Source: an uncultured Clostridia bacterium (lineage in GTDB: Bacteria > Bacillota > Clostridia > Oscillospirales > Acutalibacteraceae). Taken from it: a stretch of DNA of 25,840 nucleotides. Of this stretch, positions 1 to 9,100 are shown piece by piece (the first letter of the stretch is position 1; every line of letters starts with the position of its first letter). The notes below the pieces were generated by a model. It made no database searches. It had not been told where the DNA came from and worked only from the letters and a program-made list of their open reading frames with translations. The stretch lies in assembly GCA_946626015.1 (NCBI GenBank), contig CAMOTT010000009.1, positions 1 through 25,840 on the forward strand, written 5' to 3'. Position numbers and translations under genes: made by a program.

Positions 1-782
1 GGATTGGCCTCGTTGATGAGCCGGATAGCCTCGGCCTGAGCCTTCTGGATGGAGCGGATAGCCTCCGCCTCGCCCTCCGCCTCGCGGATCTTGGACTCCT
101 TGACAGCCTCCGCGTGGAGGATAGCGGACTGCTTCTCGCCCTCCGCGTAAAGGATCTGGCTCTCCTTCTGCCCCTCGGCCACAAGGATCTTGCTGGCCTT
201 TTCGCCCTCTGCTCTGAGGATGGCCTCACGGCGCTGACGCTCTGCCTTCATTTGCTTCTCCATGGCGTCCTGTATCTCCGCGGGAGGCATAATGTTCTTG
301 AGCTCAACACGGTTGACCTTGATGCCCCAGGGGTCTGTTGCCTCGTCAAGGATGCCTCTGATCTTAGCGTTGATTGTATCGCGGGAGGTGAGGGTGTGGT
401 CAAGCTCCAGCTCGCCGATGATGTTCCTCAGGGTGGTCGCGGTAAGGTTCTCAATGGCGGAAATGGGGCGCTCCACACCGTAGGTGTACAGCTTGGGGTC
501 GGTTATCTGATAGAAAACGACTGTGTCTATCTGCATGGTGACGTTATCTTTTGTAATAACCGGCTGGGGCGGAAAATCCACCACCTGCTCCTTGAGGGAG
601 ACTGTTTTTGAGATCTTTTCGATCAGGGGGATCTTAACGTGGAAGCCCGTCTGCCAGGTCGTGCTGTAAGCGCCCAGACGCTCGATGACATAGGCCTTTG
701 ACTGGGGTACGATCTTGACGTTTGAAACTACGATGATAAGGATGATACCTACGATTATTCCGAGAACTACGAAGGGACCCAT
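1..782 (-). CDS. SPFH/Band 7 (stomatin-like) membrane protein, 3' end outside window
   Basis: The 260 codons in the window start at an ATG with AAGGAG seven bases upstream. Residues 1-20 form one hydrophobic anchor (MGPFVVLGIIVGIILIIVVS), followed directly by the prohibitin-type segment VPQSKAYVIERLGAY. The body contains VDFPPQPVITKDN and WGIKVNRVELKNI, typical of QmcA/stomatin-type SPFH proteins. From about residue 191 the chain becomes a charged helix of five 11-residue repeats beginning AEG(E/Q)K. Family members form oligomeric rings at the membrane and are linked to microdomain organisation and protease control. It lies 26 bases downstream of an NfeD-like gene, and SPFH-NfeD pairs are a well-known functional unit, so the two are almost certainly cotranscribed. 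The C-terminus cannot be seen. Family assignment is firm; the exact cellular role is inferred. Confidence 0.93.
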   Translation of the reverse strand, partial: MGPFVVLGIIVGIILIIVVSNVKIVPQSKAYVIERLGAYSTTWQTGFHVKIPLIEKISKTVSLKEQVVDFPPQPVITKDNVTMQIDTVVFYQITDPKLYTYGVERPISAIENLTATTLRNIIGELELDHTLTSRDTINAKIRGILDEATDPWGIKVNRVELKNIMPPAEIQDAMEKQMKAERQRREAILRAEGEKASKILVAEGQKESQILYAEGEKQSAILHAEAVKESKIREAEGEAEAIRSIQKAQAEAIRLINEAN

Positions 783-808
783 AATAACACTCCTTTTTAT
801 TTTGATTT

Positions 809-1237
809 TTATTCCACGATGACCTTGACGCCTTCGATCTTTTTAACGGTCACCGTTTCTCCCTGTTTTATAACCTCGCCGTTAAGGGAGCGAGCCGTCC
901 AGGTCACTCCGCCCACCGAAACAAGCCCGGTTGCGGCGATGTTGTTTATCTCTTCAAGCACCGTGGCGGTCTGCCCGATACATCGGTCCGCGTTGGTGGG
1001 TTGGATCTTTTTTGCGGTCATCTTTTTGACCAGGGGTCTTGTCAGCAGCAGCGTGAGCAGTGAAACCCCGAAAAAAACCACCCATTGCAGCCAGACGGCC
1101 GCGTGAAGAAGCTCCGCTATCAGCGCCGCCAGGGAACCGGCTGCGAACCAGATGGTCACAAGCTGAACCGTTGCGGCTTCCACCGCGACAAAAACGACGG
1201 TGAGGATTATCCAGAACACGGGCATATAGTTTTCCAT
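809..1237 (-). CDS. NfeD-like membrane protein (short form)
   Basis: This 142-aa protein has hydrophobic segments at roughly residues 5-50 and 50-67, then a soluble domain (TNADRCIGQTATVLEEINN, GLVSVGGVTWTARS, GETVTVKKIEGVKVIVE). That domain matches the OB-fold C-terminal domain of the NfeD family. It is the short form without the N-terminal ClpP-like protease domain. The ATG at 1237 is preferred because AGAGG lies seven bases upstream; a GTG two codons earlier sits inside that ribosome binding site. It is the first gene of a two-gene unit with the SPFH protein, its usual partner, where it is thought to support assembly or function of the SPFH complex in the membrane. Confidence 0.9.
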   Translation of the reverse strand: MENYMPVFWIILTVVFVAVEAATVQLVTIWFAAGSLAALIAELLHAAVWLQWVVFFGVSLLTLLLTRPLVKKMTAKKIQPTNADRCIGQTATVLEEINNIAATGLVSVGGVTWTARSLNGEVIKQGETVTVKKIEGVKVIVE

Positions 1238-1243
1238 TCTCAC

Positions 1244-1602
1244 ACCTCTTCTCTTTCGATTTAAGTTCTGCAGAACACAGCGGGTTTTCCCCGTCTGTCA
1301 GCAGAATTATAGCACAAGCTTTTTTGCTTTGCAACAGGTTAAAATCGGCATTTTGGAACATATCGTGGCTCAAAAGATATCTAACCACAATATATAGTGG
1401 ATATTCCAAATATGCTATACTTCTCCTTGTATTCAAATTTTGCAAAAATATTTTTATACCCAAAGTATAATTCTGAGGGGCGTCGCGCGGAATATATACG
1501 CGCAGTTTACTCTTTTATATTTTTCTTTGTATTTTTTTAAGGTAACATAAAATAATAATAGCGGAAGGCAAACGCGCAAAAAACAAGGAGAATGTGATAA
1601 AA
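1244..1602. other. AT-rich divergent intergenic region
   Basis: No coding region is supported in these 359 bases. The right part (about 1320-1600) is strongly AT-rich compared with its neighbours. It holds the nfeD promoter, a perfect palindrome at 1265-1276, and an imperfect inverted repeat near 1370-1405 (CCAC and GTGG arms around a TATA-rich loop). Plus-strand TATAAT (1466-1471) and TGCTATACT (1414-1421) are possible -10 elements for the deacetylase gene, but neither has a convincing -35 box. A sporulation sigma factor is possible for that gene, but no clear match was found. Confidence 0.5.
1306..1334 (-). promoter_or_regulatory. Sigma-A type promoter for the nfeD-SPFH pair
   Basis: On the minus strand TTGCAA (1334-1329) and a perfect TATAAT (1311-1306) are separated by 17 bases. 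Transcription would start near 1299, about 60 bases before the NfeD start codon. A perfect 12-bp palindrome (1265-1276) lies in the resulting leader. Confidence 0.7.
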
Positions 1603-2502
1603 ATGAAAAAAATATCCGTTATTGTTTTGACGGCGGCGCTGATCCTGCTCACAGCCTGTTCCGGCAAAAGCAACATCGAAATCACCGCCACAAAAAACGA
1701 GATGGCCGCCAACGGGCCGGTGGAGAGGACGCAAGCCCCCGCGACCGACCCTGAAACAACCGCGGCGAAGGAAGACCAAACCGCCGGAACAACGAAGAGG
1801 TCCCTGTCGAAGAAAGCAATACATCACAGCTTCGGCGTGGCCAAAGACGGAAAGCCCCACAGCATCTCGGTCACCAATCAGAGGTTTTTGGAGACCGGCG
1901 GCTTTAATGCCGTTGTCTACGACACAAAAACGCAGTCAAAGGCGCTTTACCTGACCTTTGACTGCGGCTGGGAAAACGGGTATACGAACAAGGTGCTTGA
2001 CACCCTCAAGGAGAAAAAGGTGCCGGCAGCCTTTTTCTGCACCCTCGAAAACATCAAGGCTGAGCCGGAGCTCACCGCCCGGATAATAAACGAGGGGCAC
2101 ATTTTAGGCAACCACTCAACAAAGCACCCGGATTTCAGCAAAATAAGCGGGGAGCGGATGGTGGAGGAGATAAAGACCTGCGAAAACTATCTCAAAGAAA
2201 ACTATAACTATTCCGCTCCGTTTTTCAGGTTTCCGGAGGGCACCTATTCCGAGTACGCCCTTGAGGTCGTACAGTCTCTGGGCTACAAGTCCGTGTTCTG
2301 GTCCCTTGCCTACGCGGACTGGGACGTGAACAGCACAAAGGGCGGAGACTACGCCTTTGAGACCGTTACGGCAAGGCTCCACCCCGGAGCGATCATCCTG
2401 CTCCACGCCGTTTCTCCCGACAACGCGGAGGCACTGGGCAGGATCATAGACGAGGCGCGGGCGCAGGGATATGAGTTCAGGTCTCTGTATGACCTGCCGT
2501 GA
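1603..2502 (+). CDS. PdaA-like polysaccharide deacetylase lipoprotein
   Basis: The 299-aa protein starts with a lipoprotein signal (MKKISVIVLTAALILLTAC, lipid-modified Cys19) and a Thr/Ala-rich spacer to about residue 70. A NodB-type deacetylase domain follows. Visible motifs are TFDCGWENGYT (catalytic or metal Asp120), NHSTKHP (His171 and His175), RFPEGTYSE (about 209-217), SLAYADWD and HPGAIILLHAVSPDNAEAL (His268). The combination of FDxGxENGYT, SLAYxDWD and LLHAVSxDNAEAL is characteristic of the PdaA subfamily, which removes N-acetyl groups from muramic acid to make muramic delta-lactam in spore cortex. ATG at 1603 is preferred; a GTG at 1594 lies only three bases from the AAGGAG at 1585-1590, although the spacing to 1603 (12) is slightly long. 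Its 3' end overlaps the convergent DUF4830 gene by 26 bases. A role on vegetative peptidoglycan is the main alternative. Confidence 0.9.
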   Translation: MKKISVIVLTAALILLTACSGKSNIEITATKNEMAANGPVERTQAPATDPETTAAKEDQTAGTTKRSLSKKAIHHSFGVAKDGKPHSISVTNQRFLETGGFNAVVYDTKTQSKALYLTFDCGWENGYTNKVLDTLKEKKVPAAFFCTLENIKAEPELTARIINEGHILGNHSTKHPDFSKISGERMVEEIKTCENYLKENYNYSAPFFRFPEGTYSEYALEVVQSLGYKSVFWSLAYADWDVNSTKGGDYAFETVTARLHPGAIILLHAVSPDNAEALGRIIDEARAQGYEFRSLYDLP

Positions 2503-3016
2503 CGGAAACAGCCTCTGTCCCCGCCGGCGCGGTGGTGGTATAAAGCTCCGGCGGATCAAAGCCCTGAATAAAGCCGTTGATCTCCGTTGAACACACGTCG
2601 CCGCCGATCACCGCGCCATTATAGACAAGGATATTCCCGTAAACGCTGCCCGGTTTGCTCTCGTAGCCCGGGTAGTTTTTTATTGAGTAGGTCCACCGTT
2701 TGACCCGCTTGCCGGCATAGGGGGCAAGGTCAAGGTTCTGCCCCAGCTGGATGTCGTTGTATTTTTTGTATTCTTCATCGAATTCCTCCGGGATGATGAC
2801 CTCCGCCACCTCCGCGGGATCCTCGTCGAACTCCCAGCCGAACTGGGAGAGAAAGGCCACCCTTTCGGCGGCGTTGCCCGCCTTGAGACTTATGGCTCCG
2901 TCCTTTGCCGCCGGGGCGTCCTTTGAGAAAACGCTCAAAAGGATCACCGCCGCCGCCACAAACAGGATCAGTAGCGCCAGCTTGAGCTTTGATGATTTTA
3001 CAGAGAAAACAAACAT
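2477..3016 (-). CDS. DUF4830 domain membrane-anchored protein
   Basis: This 179-aa protein has a single N-terminal membrane anchor (about residues 10-30, LKLALLILFVAAAVILLSVF) and an outside domain matching DUF4830. Conserved blocks seen are FLSQFGWEFDEDP, IIPEEFDEEYKKYNDIQ, DLAPYAGKRVKRWTYSIKNY and NILVYNGAVIGGDVCS. It ends with a Thr/Ala-rich tail. The ATG at 3016 is chosen because AAAGGCGG lies six bases upstream; the reading frame extends further upstream but without such a site. Function of the family is unknown. It is the last gene of the DUF421-spoVAE set and lies 120 bases after spoVAE, so a sporulation role is possible by context only. Its stop lies inside the 3' end of the deacetylase gene on the other strand. 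Confidence 0.85.
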   Translation of the reverse strand: MFVFSVKSSKLKLALLILFVAAAVILLSVFSKDAPAAKDGAISLKAGNAAERVAFLSQFGWEFDEDPAEVAEVIIPEEFDEEYKKYNDIQLGQNLDLAPYAGKRVKRWTYSIKNYPGYESKPGSVYGNILVYNGAVIGGDVCSTEINGFIQGFDPPELYTTTAPAGTEAVSVTAGHTET

Positions 3017-3136
3017 AGTCGTCCGCCTTTCCGGGATCGGCCGCCGGCTGCTCCGCCGGGTATTACCGCAGCGGTGAGGGGCCGCCTCCGCAAACATATT
3101 CGCAAAAATATATATGCGGCGGAAAGGAAAGATATT

Positions 3137-3502
3137 CTATTTCTCGTGGGGGCGGGAGACAAGGGAGGCTATCAATCCGCACAGCACGGCTGCGGTGATG
3201 CCTGCGGAGCCGGAGGTCAGCGGGCCGGTAAGTATGCCCAGCGCGCCCTTTTGGGCAATGGCCTCCTTTACGCCCTGGGTTATAGCGTAGCCGAAGCCCG
3301 TCAGGGGGATGGTGGCGCCTGCCCCCGCCCAGTCAACAATGGGGCCGTACAGACCCACGCCGCCCAGAAAGACCCCTGCCACAACGTACATCACAAGGAT
3401 CTTCCCCGGGGTGAGCCGGGTGGTGTCGATAAGGAGCTGACCGATGGCGCAGAGGATGCCGCCAACGAAAAAAGCTTTGAAAAAATCAGGGATATATTCC
3501 AT
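3137..3502 (-). CDS. spoVAE: Stage V sporulation protein AE (SpoVAE)
   Basis: The 121-aa polytopic membrane protein carries GGILCAIGQLLIDTTRLTPG near the N-terminus and GAGATIPLTGFGYAITQGVK in the middle, both signatures of the SpoVAC/SpoVAE(b) family. Its length fits SpoVAE rather than the longer SpoVAC. SpoVA proteins form the channel that moves dipicolinic acid into the forespore and out on germination. The ribosome binding site is modest (GGCAGG, seven bases before ATG). It follows the DUF421 gene by 55 bases. No spoVAC or spoVAD lies next to it, which is unusual because these three are normally adjacent. They may be elsewhere in the genome. Confidence 0.9.
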   Translation of the reverse strand: MEYIPDFFKAFFVGGILCAIGQLLIDTTRLTPGKILVMYVVAGVFLGGVGLYGPIVDWAGAGATIPLTGFGYAITQGVKEAIAQKGALGILTGPLTSGSAGITAAVLCGLIASLVSRPHEK

Positions 3503-3557
3503 GCTTGAACCTGCCTTACTGTTTTTTATTATCTTTTGCGCGCAAAGGGGATTTATA

Positions 3558-4235
3558 CTAAACCGACCTGTCCCGGATTATAATATTTTCCTTTCCCTGC
3601 ATATCCACGGTCATGAGCAGTATCTGCTCCTTTGACAGCTTATGCTTTTTCAGCAGCGTCTCCAGCTTTTTTTCCGTCATGGCGCATTCCCCGAAATTTT
3701 TCAGTATCACCCTGCCGTCGTAGATCACCGTGACGGGCATACCCGAGTCTTTTTTCGGCAGCTTTATGTCTCCGGGGGTCAGGGGAGCCTCCTCCGGCTT
3801 GGGCAGGGCGCTTATTTTGCCGTTGGTCTCCATCACCGCGTAGCTTATCTTTGAGATGTCGAAAAAGCCCCTGTCCCGGAGCGCCGCGGAAAGATCCTCC
3901 ACTGTGACCCGGAGCCTTTTGAGCTGCCTTTGATCCACTACGCCGTCCCGGATGACTATCACGGGCCTGCCCTCGATGAACACCCTGTAACGGCTTGAGC
4001 AGATGGCCGCGAAGGAGTTGATTATCTCCAGCGCCGCCAGCAAAAAGACCCCGGAAATATAGGGGATCATTGACTTTGCGGTGTCCCCCACGGGCATGGT
4101 GGCTATCTCGGAGAGGAGGATGGTTATCACAAGCTCGGTGGGCTGCATTTCACCTACCTGCCTCTTGCCCATCAGCCTCACGGACAGTATGACCACAACG
4201 TAAATTATCAAAACGCGGACAAGCACCCTGAGCAT
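3558..4235 (-). CDS. DUF421 (YetF/YrbG-like) membrane protein
   Basis: The 225-aa product has three hydrophobic segments in the first 75 residues, including the family signature SVRLMGKRQVGEMQPTELVI, then a soluble region with RVFIEGRPVIVIRDGVV and the paired DUF421 folds. The start at 4235 has an ideal GGAGG seven bases upstream; a longer frame to 4289 lacks one. DUF421 proteins are found near spoVA genes in spore formers (a YetF homologue occurs in the spoVA-2mob operon), which matches spoVAE following here. Molecular function is not established; a role in the spore inner membrane is plausible from context. Confidence 0.9.
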   Translation of the reverse strand: MLRVLVRVLIIYVVVILSVRLMGKRQVGEMQPTELVITILLSEIATMPVGDTAKSMIPYISGVFLLAALEIINSFAAICSSRYRVFIEGRPVIVIRDGVVDQRQLKRLRVTVEDLSAALRDRGFFDISKISYAVMETNGKISALPKPEEAPLTPGDIKLPKKDSGMPVTVIYDGRVILKNFGECAMTEKKLETLLKKHKLSKEQILLMTVDMQGKENIIIRDRSV

Positions 4236-4278
4236 AAAAAGACCTCCGGAAATACGGCTCCGCCGGGGAGCGCGGTAA

Positions 4279-4307
4279 TTGACTTCCATATAATAATGAT
4301 GTATAAT
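4279..4307 (+). promoter_or_regulatory. Strong sigma-A promoter for the GH2 gene
   Basis: TTGACT at 4279-4284 and a perfect TATAAT at 4302-4307 are separated by 17 bases. Transcription would start near 4314, leaving a leader of about 23 bases with AAGGAG at 4324-4329. The leader is too short for a riboswitch. The -10 overlaps the spacer of the candidate minus-strand promoter. Confidence 0.75.
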
Positions 4308-4324
4308 TTAACAAAAATTATTCA
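4295..4324 (-). promoter_or_regulatory. Weak candidate sigma-G-like promoter for DUF421-spoVAE
   Basis: On the minus strand TGAATA (4324-4319) matches the sigma-G -35 consensus. Seventeen bases later comes CATCATT (4301-4295), a partial match to a CATnnTA-type -10. The -10 match is poor. The main support is that spoVA genes are sigma-G dependent in known spore formers. Confidence 0.22.
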
Positions 4325-4336
4325 AGGAGAATTGAT

Positions 4337-6052
4337 ATGGCTGACGAAAGATATATGCCGCGTATGGAGCACCCCCAGCCTCAGTTTGAACGCAGGAACT
4401 GGATAAATCTCAACGGCGAGTGGGATTTTGAATTCGATTTCAGCAAAAGCGGCAGGGAGCGCAAGCTTTACGAGTCACAGCACCTTATCCAGAAAATAAT
4501 CGTTCCCTTCTGCCCCCAGAGCAGACTTTCCGGCGTGGGCTACACGGATTTTATAAACTGCGTCTGGTACAGAAAAGCAGTGACCCTCTCACCGGAGCAG
4601 CTTAAGGGCAGGGTTTTGCTCCACTTCGGCGCCGTGGATTACGAGTCCTACGTCTACGTCAACGGTCAGCTTGCCGGCACCCACAAGGGCGGCTACACCT
4701 CCTTTTCTTTTGATATAACAAAGCTCCTGCGTCAGGGGGAGAATTCCATCTGCCTCTGCGTGGAGGATAACGAGAGAGACACCGCCGTTCCCAGCGGCAA
4801 GCAGTGCTATGAGCTTAAGTCTCAGGGCTGCTTCTACACAAGGACAACGGGCATCTGGCAGACGGTTTGGCTGGAGCTTGTGCCCAAGGCTTACATAAAG
4901 AACGTAAAATTCTACCCGGACGTTGAAAACTGCGCCGTTACAGTGGCCGCGGAGGTCTGCGGCAGCGGCAGGCTCAAGACCCGGGTCACTTATAAGAGTC
5001 AGGAAATGGGTACGGCGGAGGTGAACGCCTCCGGGCTTGTGACCTTTACCGTTCCCCTTGCCCAAAAGCATCTGTGGGAGGTGGGCTGCGGCAGATTGTA
5101 CGACGTTGTGTTCACCTTCGGTGAGGACAGCGTAAAGAGCTATTTCGGCCTGCGCTCCCTTGAGCTGGACGGGTACAGGTTCCTGCTCAACGGCAGGTCT
5201 GTGTTCCAGAGGCTTGTGCTGGATCAGGGCTTTTACCCCGAGGGCATCTACACCGCCCCTTCGGACAGGGAGCTCCGGGAGGATATCGAGCGTTCAATGA
5301 GCTGCGGCTTCAACGGCGCCCGCCTCCACGAAAAGGTCTTTGAGGCGAGATTTTTATATCACTGCGACAAGCTGGGCTACCTTGTCTGGGGCGAGTACCC
5401 CAACTGGGGCATCGACCATTCAAGATCCGATATCATACCCCAGTATCTCCGGGAGTGGACGGAGTCGGTGGAGCGGGATTTCAACCATCCCTCCATCGTG
5501 GGCTGGTGCCCCTTCAACGAGACCTGGGATTTCCAGGGCAGGCTTCGCTGCCCGGAGCTGCTCAGGACTGTCTACGAAGTCACAAAGAAGCTGGATCCCA
5601 CAAGGCCCTGCATCGACACCAGCGGCAACTATCACGTTGTGACGGATATTTTCGACGTCCACGACTACACCCAGAAGGCGGAGGAGCTTAAGGCTCACTG
5701 CGACCTTATGCTGAAAGAGCGCAAATCCTTTGACCGGGATATGAACGCCAAACAGACCTACGCCGGGGGAGCTTTCTTCGTCAGCGAATACGGCGGCATC
5801 GGCTGGGACTGCAACCCGGAAAAGGGCTGGGCCTACGGCGAGGCTCCCAAAACGGAGGAGGAGTTCAAAACAAGGTTCAAGGATCTGGCGGACGCGCTGC
5901 TGGATGACGACAGGATAATGGGCCTTTGCTATACGCAGCTCACCGACGTGGAGCAGGAGGTAAACGGACTTTACACCTACGACCGCCGGGCAAAATTCGA
6001 CTGCGGCTATTTCCGCAAAGTCCTTGAGCGCAAGGCCGCCATAGAGGACTGA
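4337..6052 (+). CDS. Glycoside hydrolase family 2 protein (beta-glucuronidase/beta-galactosidase-like)
   Basis: The 571-aa enzyme shows the usual GH2 order. The N-terminal sugar-binding jelly roll (about 15-182) has NLNGEWDFEFD, HFGAVDYESYVYVNG, GGYTSFSFDIT and TTGIWQTVWLE. An immunoglobulin-like linker domain (about 185-272) follows, then a TIM barrel (about 275-560). The general acid/base is Glu395 in PFNETWDF and the nucleophile Glu484 in SEYGG. There is no signal peptide, so it acts in the cytoplasm on imported oligosaccharides or glycosides. It lacks the extra C-terminal domains of large LacZ-type enzymes. AAGGAG lies seven bases before the ATG. No transporter or sugar regulator is adjacent, so the substrate cannot be predicted beyond a beta-linked glycoside. 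Confidence 0.92.
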   Translation: MADERYMPRMEHPQPQFERRNWINLNGEWDFEFDFSKSGRERKLYESQHLIQKIIVPFCPQSRLSGVGYTDFINCVWYRKAVTLSPEQLKGRVLLHFGAVDYESYVYVNGQLAGTHKGGYTSFSFDITKLLRQGENSICLCVEDNERDTAVPSGKQCYELKSQGCFYTRTTGIWQTVWLELVPKAYIKNVKFYPDVENCAVTVAAEVCGSGRLKTRVTYKSQEMGTAEVNASGLVTFTVPLAQKHLWEVGCGRLYDVVFTFGEDSVKSYFGLRSLELDGYRFLLNGRSVFQRLVLDQGFYPEGIYTAPSDRELREDIERSMSCGFNGARLHEKVFEARFLYHCDKLGYLVWGEYPNWGIDHSRSDIIPQYLREWTESVERDFNHPSIVGWCPFNETWDFQGRLRCPELLRTVYEVTKKLDPTRPCIDTSGNYHVVTDIFDVHDYTQKAEELKAHCDLMLKERKSFDRDMNAKQTYAGGAFFVSEYGGIGWDCNPEKGWAYGEAPKTEEEFKTRFKDLADALLDDDRIMGLCYTQLTDVEQEVNGLYTYDRRAKFDCGYFRKVLERKAAIED

Positions 6053-6102
6053 TAAACCGACGCGCGCTGCGTTTGTTATAAATAATTGGCAGAGGTGCTG
6101 AC

Positions 6103-9100
6103 GTGCTTGAGCTTATCTTAGGGAAAATCGGAGCGGGCAAAACCGTTTACGCCTACAATCTGATAAAGAAGTATGTAAATTCGGGGACGGAGAAGGTCAT
6201 TCTCATCGTCCCCGAGCAGTATTCCTTTTCCTGCGAAAGGGCCTTGCTTGACCTGCTGGGGCCAAAGGACGCGGACAAGGCCGAGGTGTTCAGCTTTACC
6301 CGTATGGCGGAAAGATTTTTTGAGGAGACCGGCGCCGGACGCAAGCCCTTTGTAAGCAAGGGCGGCAGAACCCTTTTGATGAGCCTTGCCATTGAGTCCG
6401 TTTCAGACAGGCTGGAGATCTTCAGCCGGGGCACGGACGCCTTGACCGAAGAAATGCTCCGGCTTTCGGACGAGTTCAAACAGTGCGCCGTCACTCCCGA
6501 CGAGCTTGCCGGGGCGGCGGAGCAGATGGAGCAGGGCTTCCTTAAAAGCAAAACCGGGGAGATAGCCCTCATAATCTCCGCATACAACGCCCTGCTAAAG
6601 CAAAAGTTTTCGGACGATAAGGATCTGCTCACCGAGATGTACGAAGCGCTGGGCGGGACAGACTATTTTAAGGACAGTGTTGTGGTGATAGACTCCTTTA
6701 AGGGCTTCACCAGACAGGAATATAAGATCATCGAACGCATTTTGACTCAGGCGGAGGAGACCTGCGTCACCCTTTGCGCGGACACTCTCAACTCCTCCCG
6801 GGGCAGCGACGTGTTTGCCGTTGTGCGCAAAACCGGTCAAAAGCTTATGGATTGCGCTAACCGCCACGGGGTAAAGATCGCCGAGCCGGTCATAGTTGAC
6901 CGGCGCAGAGAGGCCGACCGGAGGCCTGCGCCCATCGCCGCGCTGGAGGCCGGGCTCTATTCCCCCGCTCCGGAGATATGCGAAGAGCCTGACGGCAGCG
7001 TTTCCATCGTTTCCGCTGTGGACAGGGCGGAGGAATGTGCCTTTGTTGCCCGAACCATCAAAAGGCTGGTGCGCACACAAGGCCTGCGGTACAGGGATTT
7101 CGCGGTCATAGCCCGGGATATGGCGGCCTATGAGGCTCCCCTGAGATCCGCCCTCAAAAAATGCGGCGCGGCGGTGTTTGAGGACACCCGTCAGCCCATA
7201 ATCGTACAGCCCCTTATAAGCCTTGCGCGCCATTCGCTTAACATCGCTGCCAACGGCTTTTCTCTCTCCTCCCTTATGGCCTGCCTCAAAACGGGGCTTT
7301 CGGCGCTGACGGTGGAGGAAATATCACAGCTTGAAAACTACGCCATAATGTGGAAAATAAACGGCAGAAAATGGCTTGAGGATTTTACCATGCACCCAAA
7401 GGGCTACGGAGCGGCAATGACCCCGGAGGACGAGGAAGCTCTGGCAGGGCTCAACAGCCTTCGCAGGCTTGCCGTGGAGCCCCTCGAAAAACTCCGCCGG
7501 GAGCTTAAGGAGACTGATGGAAAGTCCGCCGCCAAGGCGCTTTATCTTTTCTTAAAAGAGACCGGCGTGCCGGAGAGGCTGAAACAGCTTGCCCTTGATC
7601 TGGACAGTCAGGGCGAAAAAGAGCTGGCCGGGGAGCAGGAACGGGTGTGGGATATCCTTATGTCCGTGCTGGACGACTTTGCCTCGGTCATGGACGGCGC
7701 TCCGGTGACGGCAAAAAAATTCAGCGAACTGTTCGACAGGGTGATAGCCCTGCAATCCCTTGGCAATATACCCAACGGGCTGGACGAGATAACCGTGGGA
7801 GAGGCCTCCCGCGTCCGGCTCTCCTCGCCGAAGGTCACCTTTGCGGTGGGGGTCAATGACGGGATCTTCCCCGCCGCGCCCATCACCGGGGGAATGTTGA
7901 CGGACAGCGACAGAAAAGCCCTGCAAACCCTGGGCATAAATATAGAAAACACCTGCGAGTACCAGATAATGGACGAGCGGTTCACCGCCTACGCCGTCCT
8001 TTGCTCCCCGGAGGAGCGGCTCTACGTCACCTACTCCATGAGCGGAGCCGACGGCAGCGAGCTTTCCCCCTCGGAGCTTGTGAGCCAGATCAAAACAATC
8101 CTGCCCTCCTGTCCGGCGTTCGATACGGTGGACGAGGAGCCCCTGAAACGGGCGGAGGGCTATTCCCCGGCCTTTGAGCTGATGTGCGAGCTCAGGCCGA
8201 AGAAGAATAAGCTTTACGCCTCCCTTGAGGAGATATTCAGCGGCGACCCGGAATACGCGGGCAGGCTTGACGCCCTGAATAGGGCGGCGGACAAGTTGCC
8301 CTTCAGAATAGACGATCCGGAGGCCGCCCGGGAGCTTTTCGGCCAAAATATGAACCTTTCCGCCTCGGTGATAGAGAGCTTTTACCGCTGCCCCTTTGCC
8401 TATTTTTGCAGATACGGGCTAAGAGCCGCGCCGGTAAAGCCCGGAGAGTTTGACGCCATGCAGCAGGGCAACACGGTACACAAGGTGCTGGAAAACCTGC
8501 TGACTGAGCACGGCATCGACGAGCTTGAAGGCTGCTCCACAGAGGAGCGAAAAGCCCTCATCGACGCTTTCCTGAAGCAATATCTTGAGGAGAATTTGGG
8601 CGGAGCGGAAAAATCGGAGCGTTTCACCTATTTGTACAACAGGCTGATCTCCGTGCTCAACGAGGTGCTGGAAAGGCTGCTCAGGGAGTTCTCCCAAAGC
8701 AGCTTTCGACCGGTGGATTTTGAGCTGAAGATCGACGGAGACGGGGATATAAAGCCCTACGTCATCCACGCGGAGGACGGCTCGCTGATCCGCCTGCGCG
8801 GCTCCGTAGACCGGGTGGACAGCATGGAGCGCAACGGCAAAAATTATATCAGGATAGTTGATTACAAGTCCGGCGTAAAGGAGTTCTCCCTGAGCGACGT
8901 TATGCAGGGGCTCAATATGCAGATGCTTATATATCTTTACGCCGTGAAACAGAACGGCGGCGAGCGGTACGGGGATATCGTGCCCTCCGGCATACTGTAT
9001 ATGCCTGCCAACGCCAGGACAATAGACTGCGACAGGGACATAAGCCCGGAGGAGCTCAGGGATAAAAAAACCGGTAACGGTAAAATGAGCGGCATGATCC

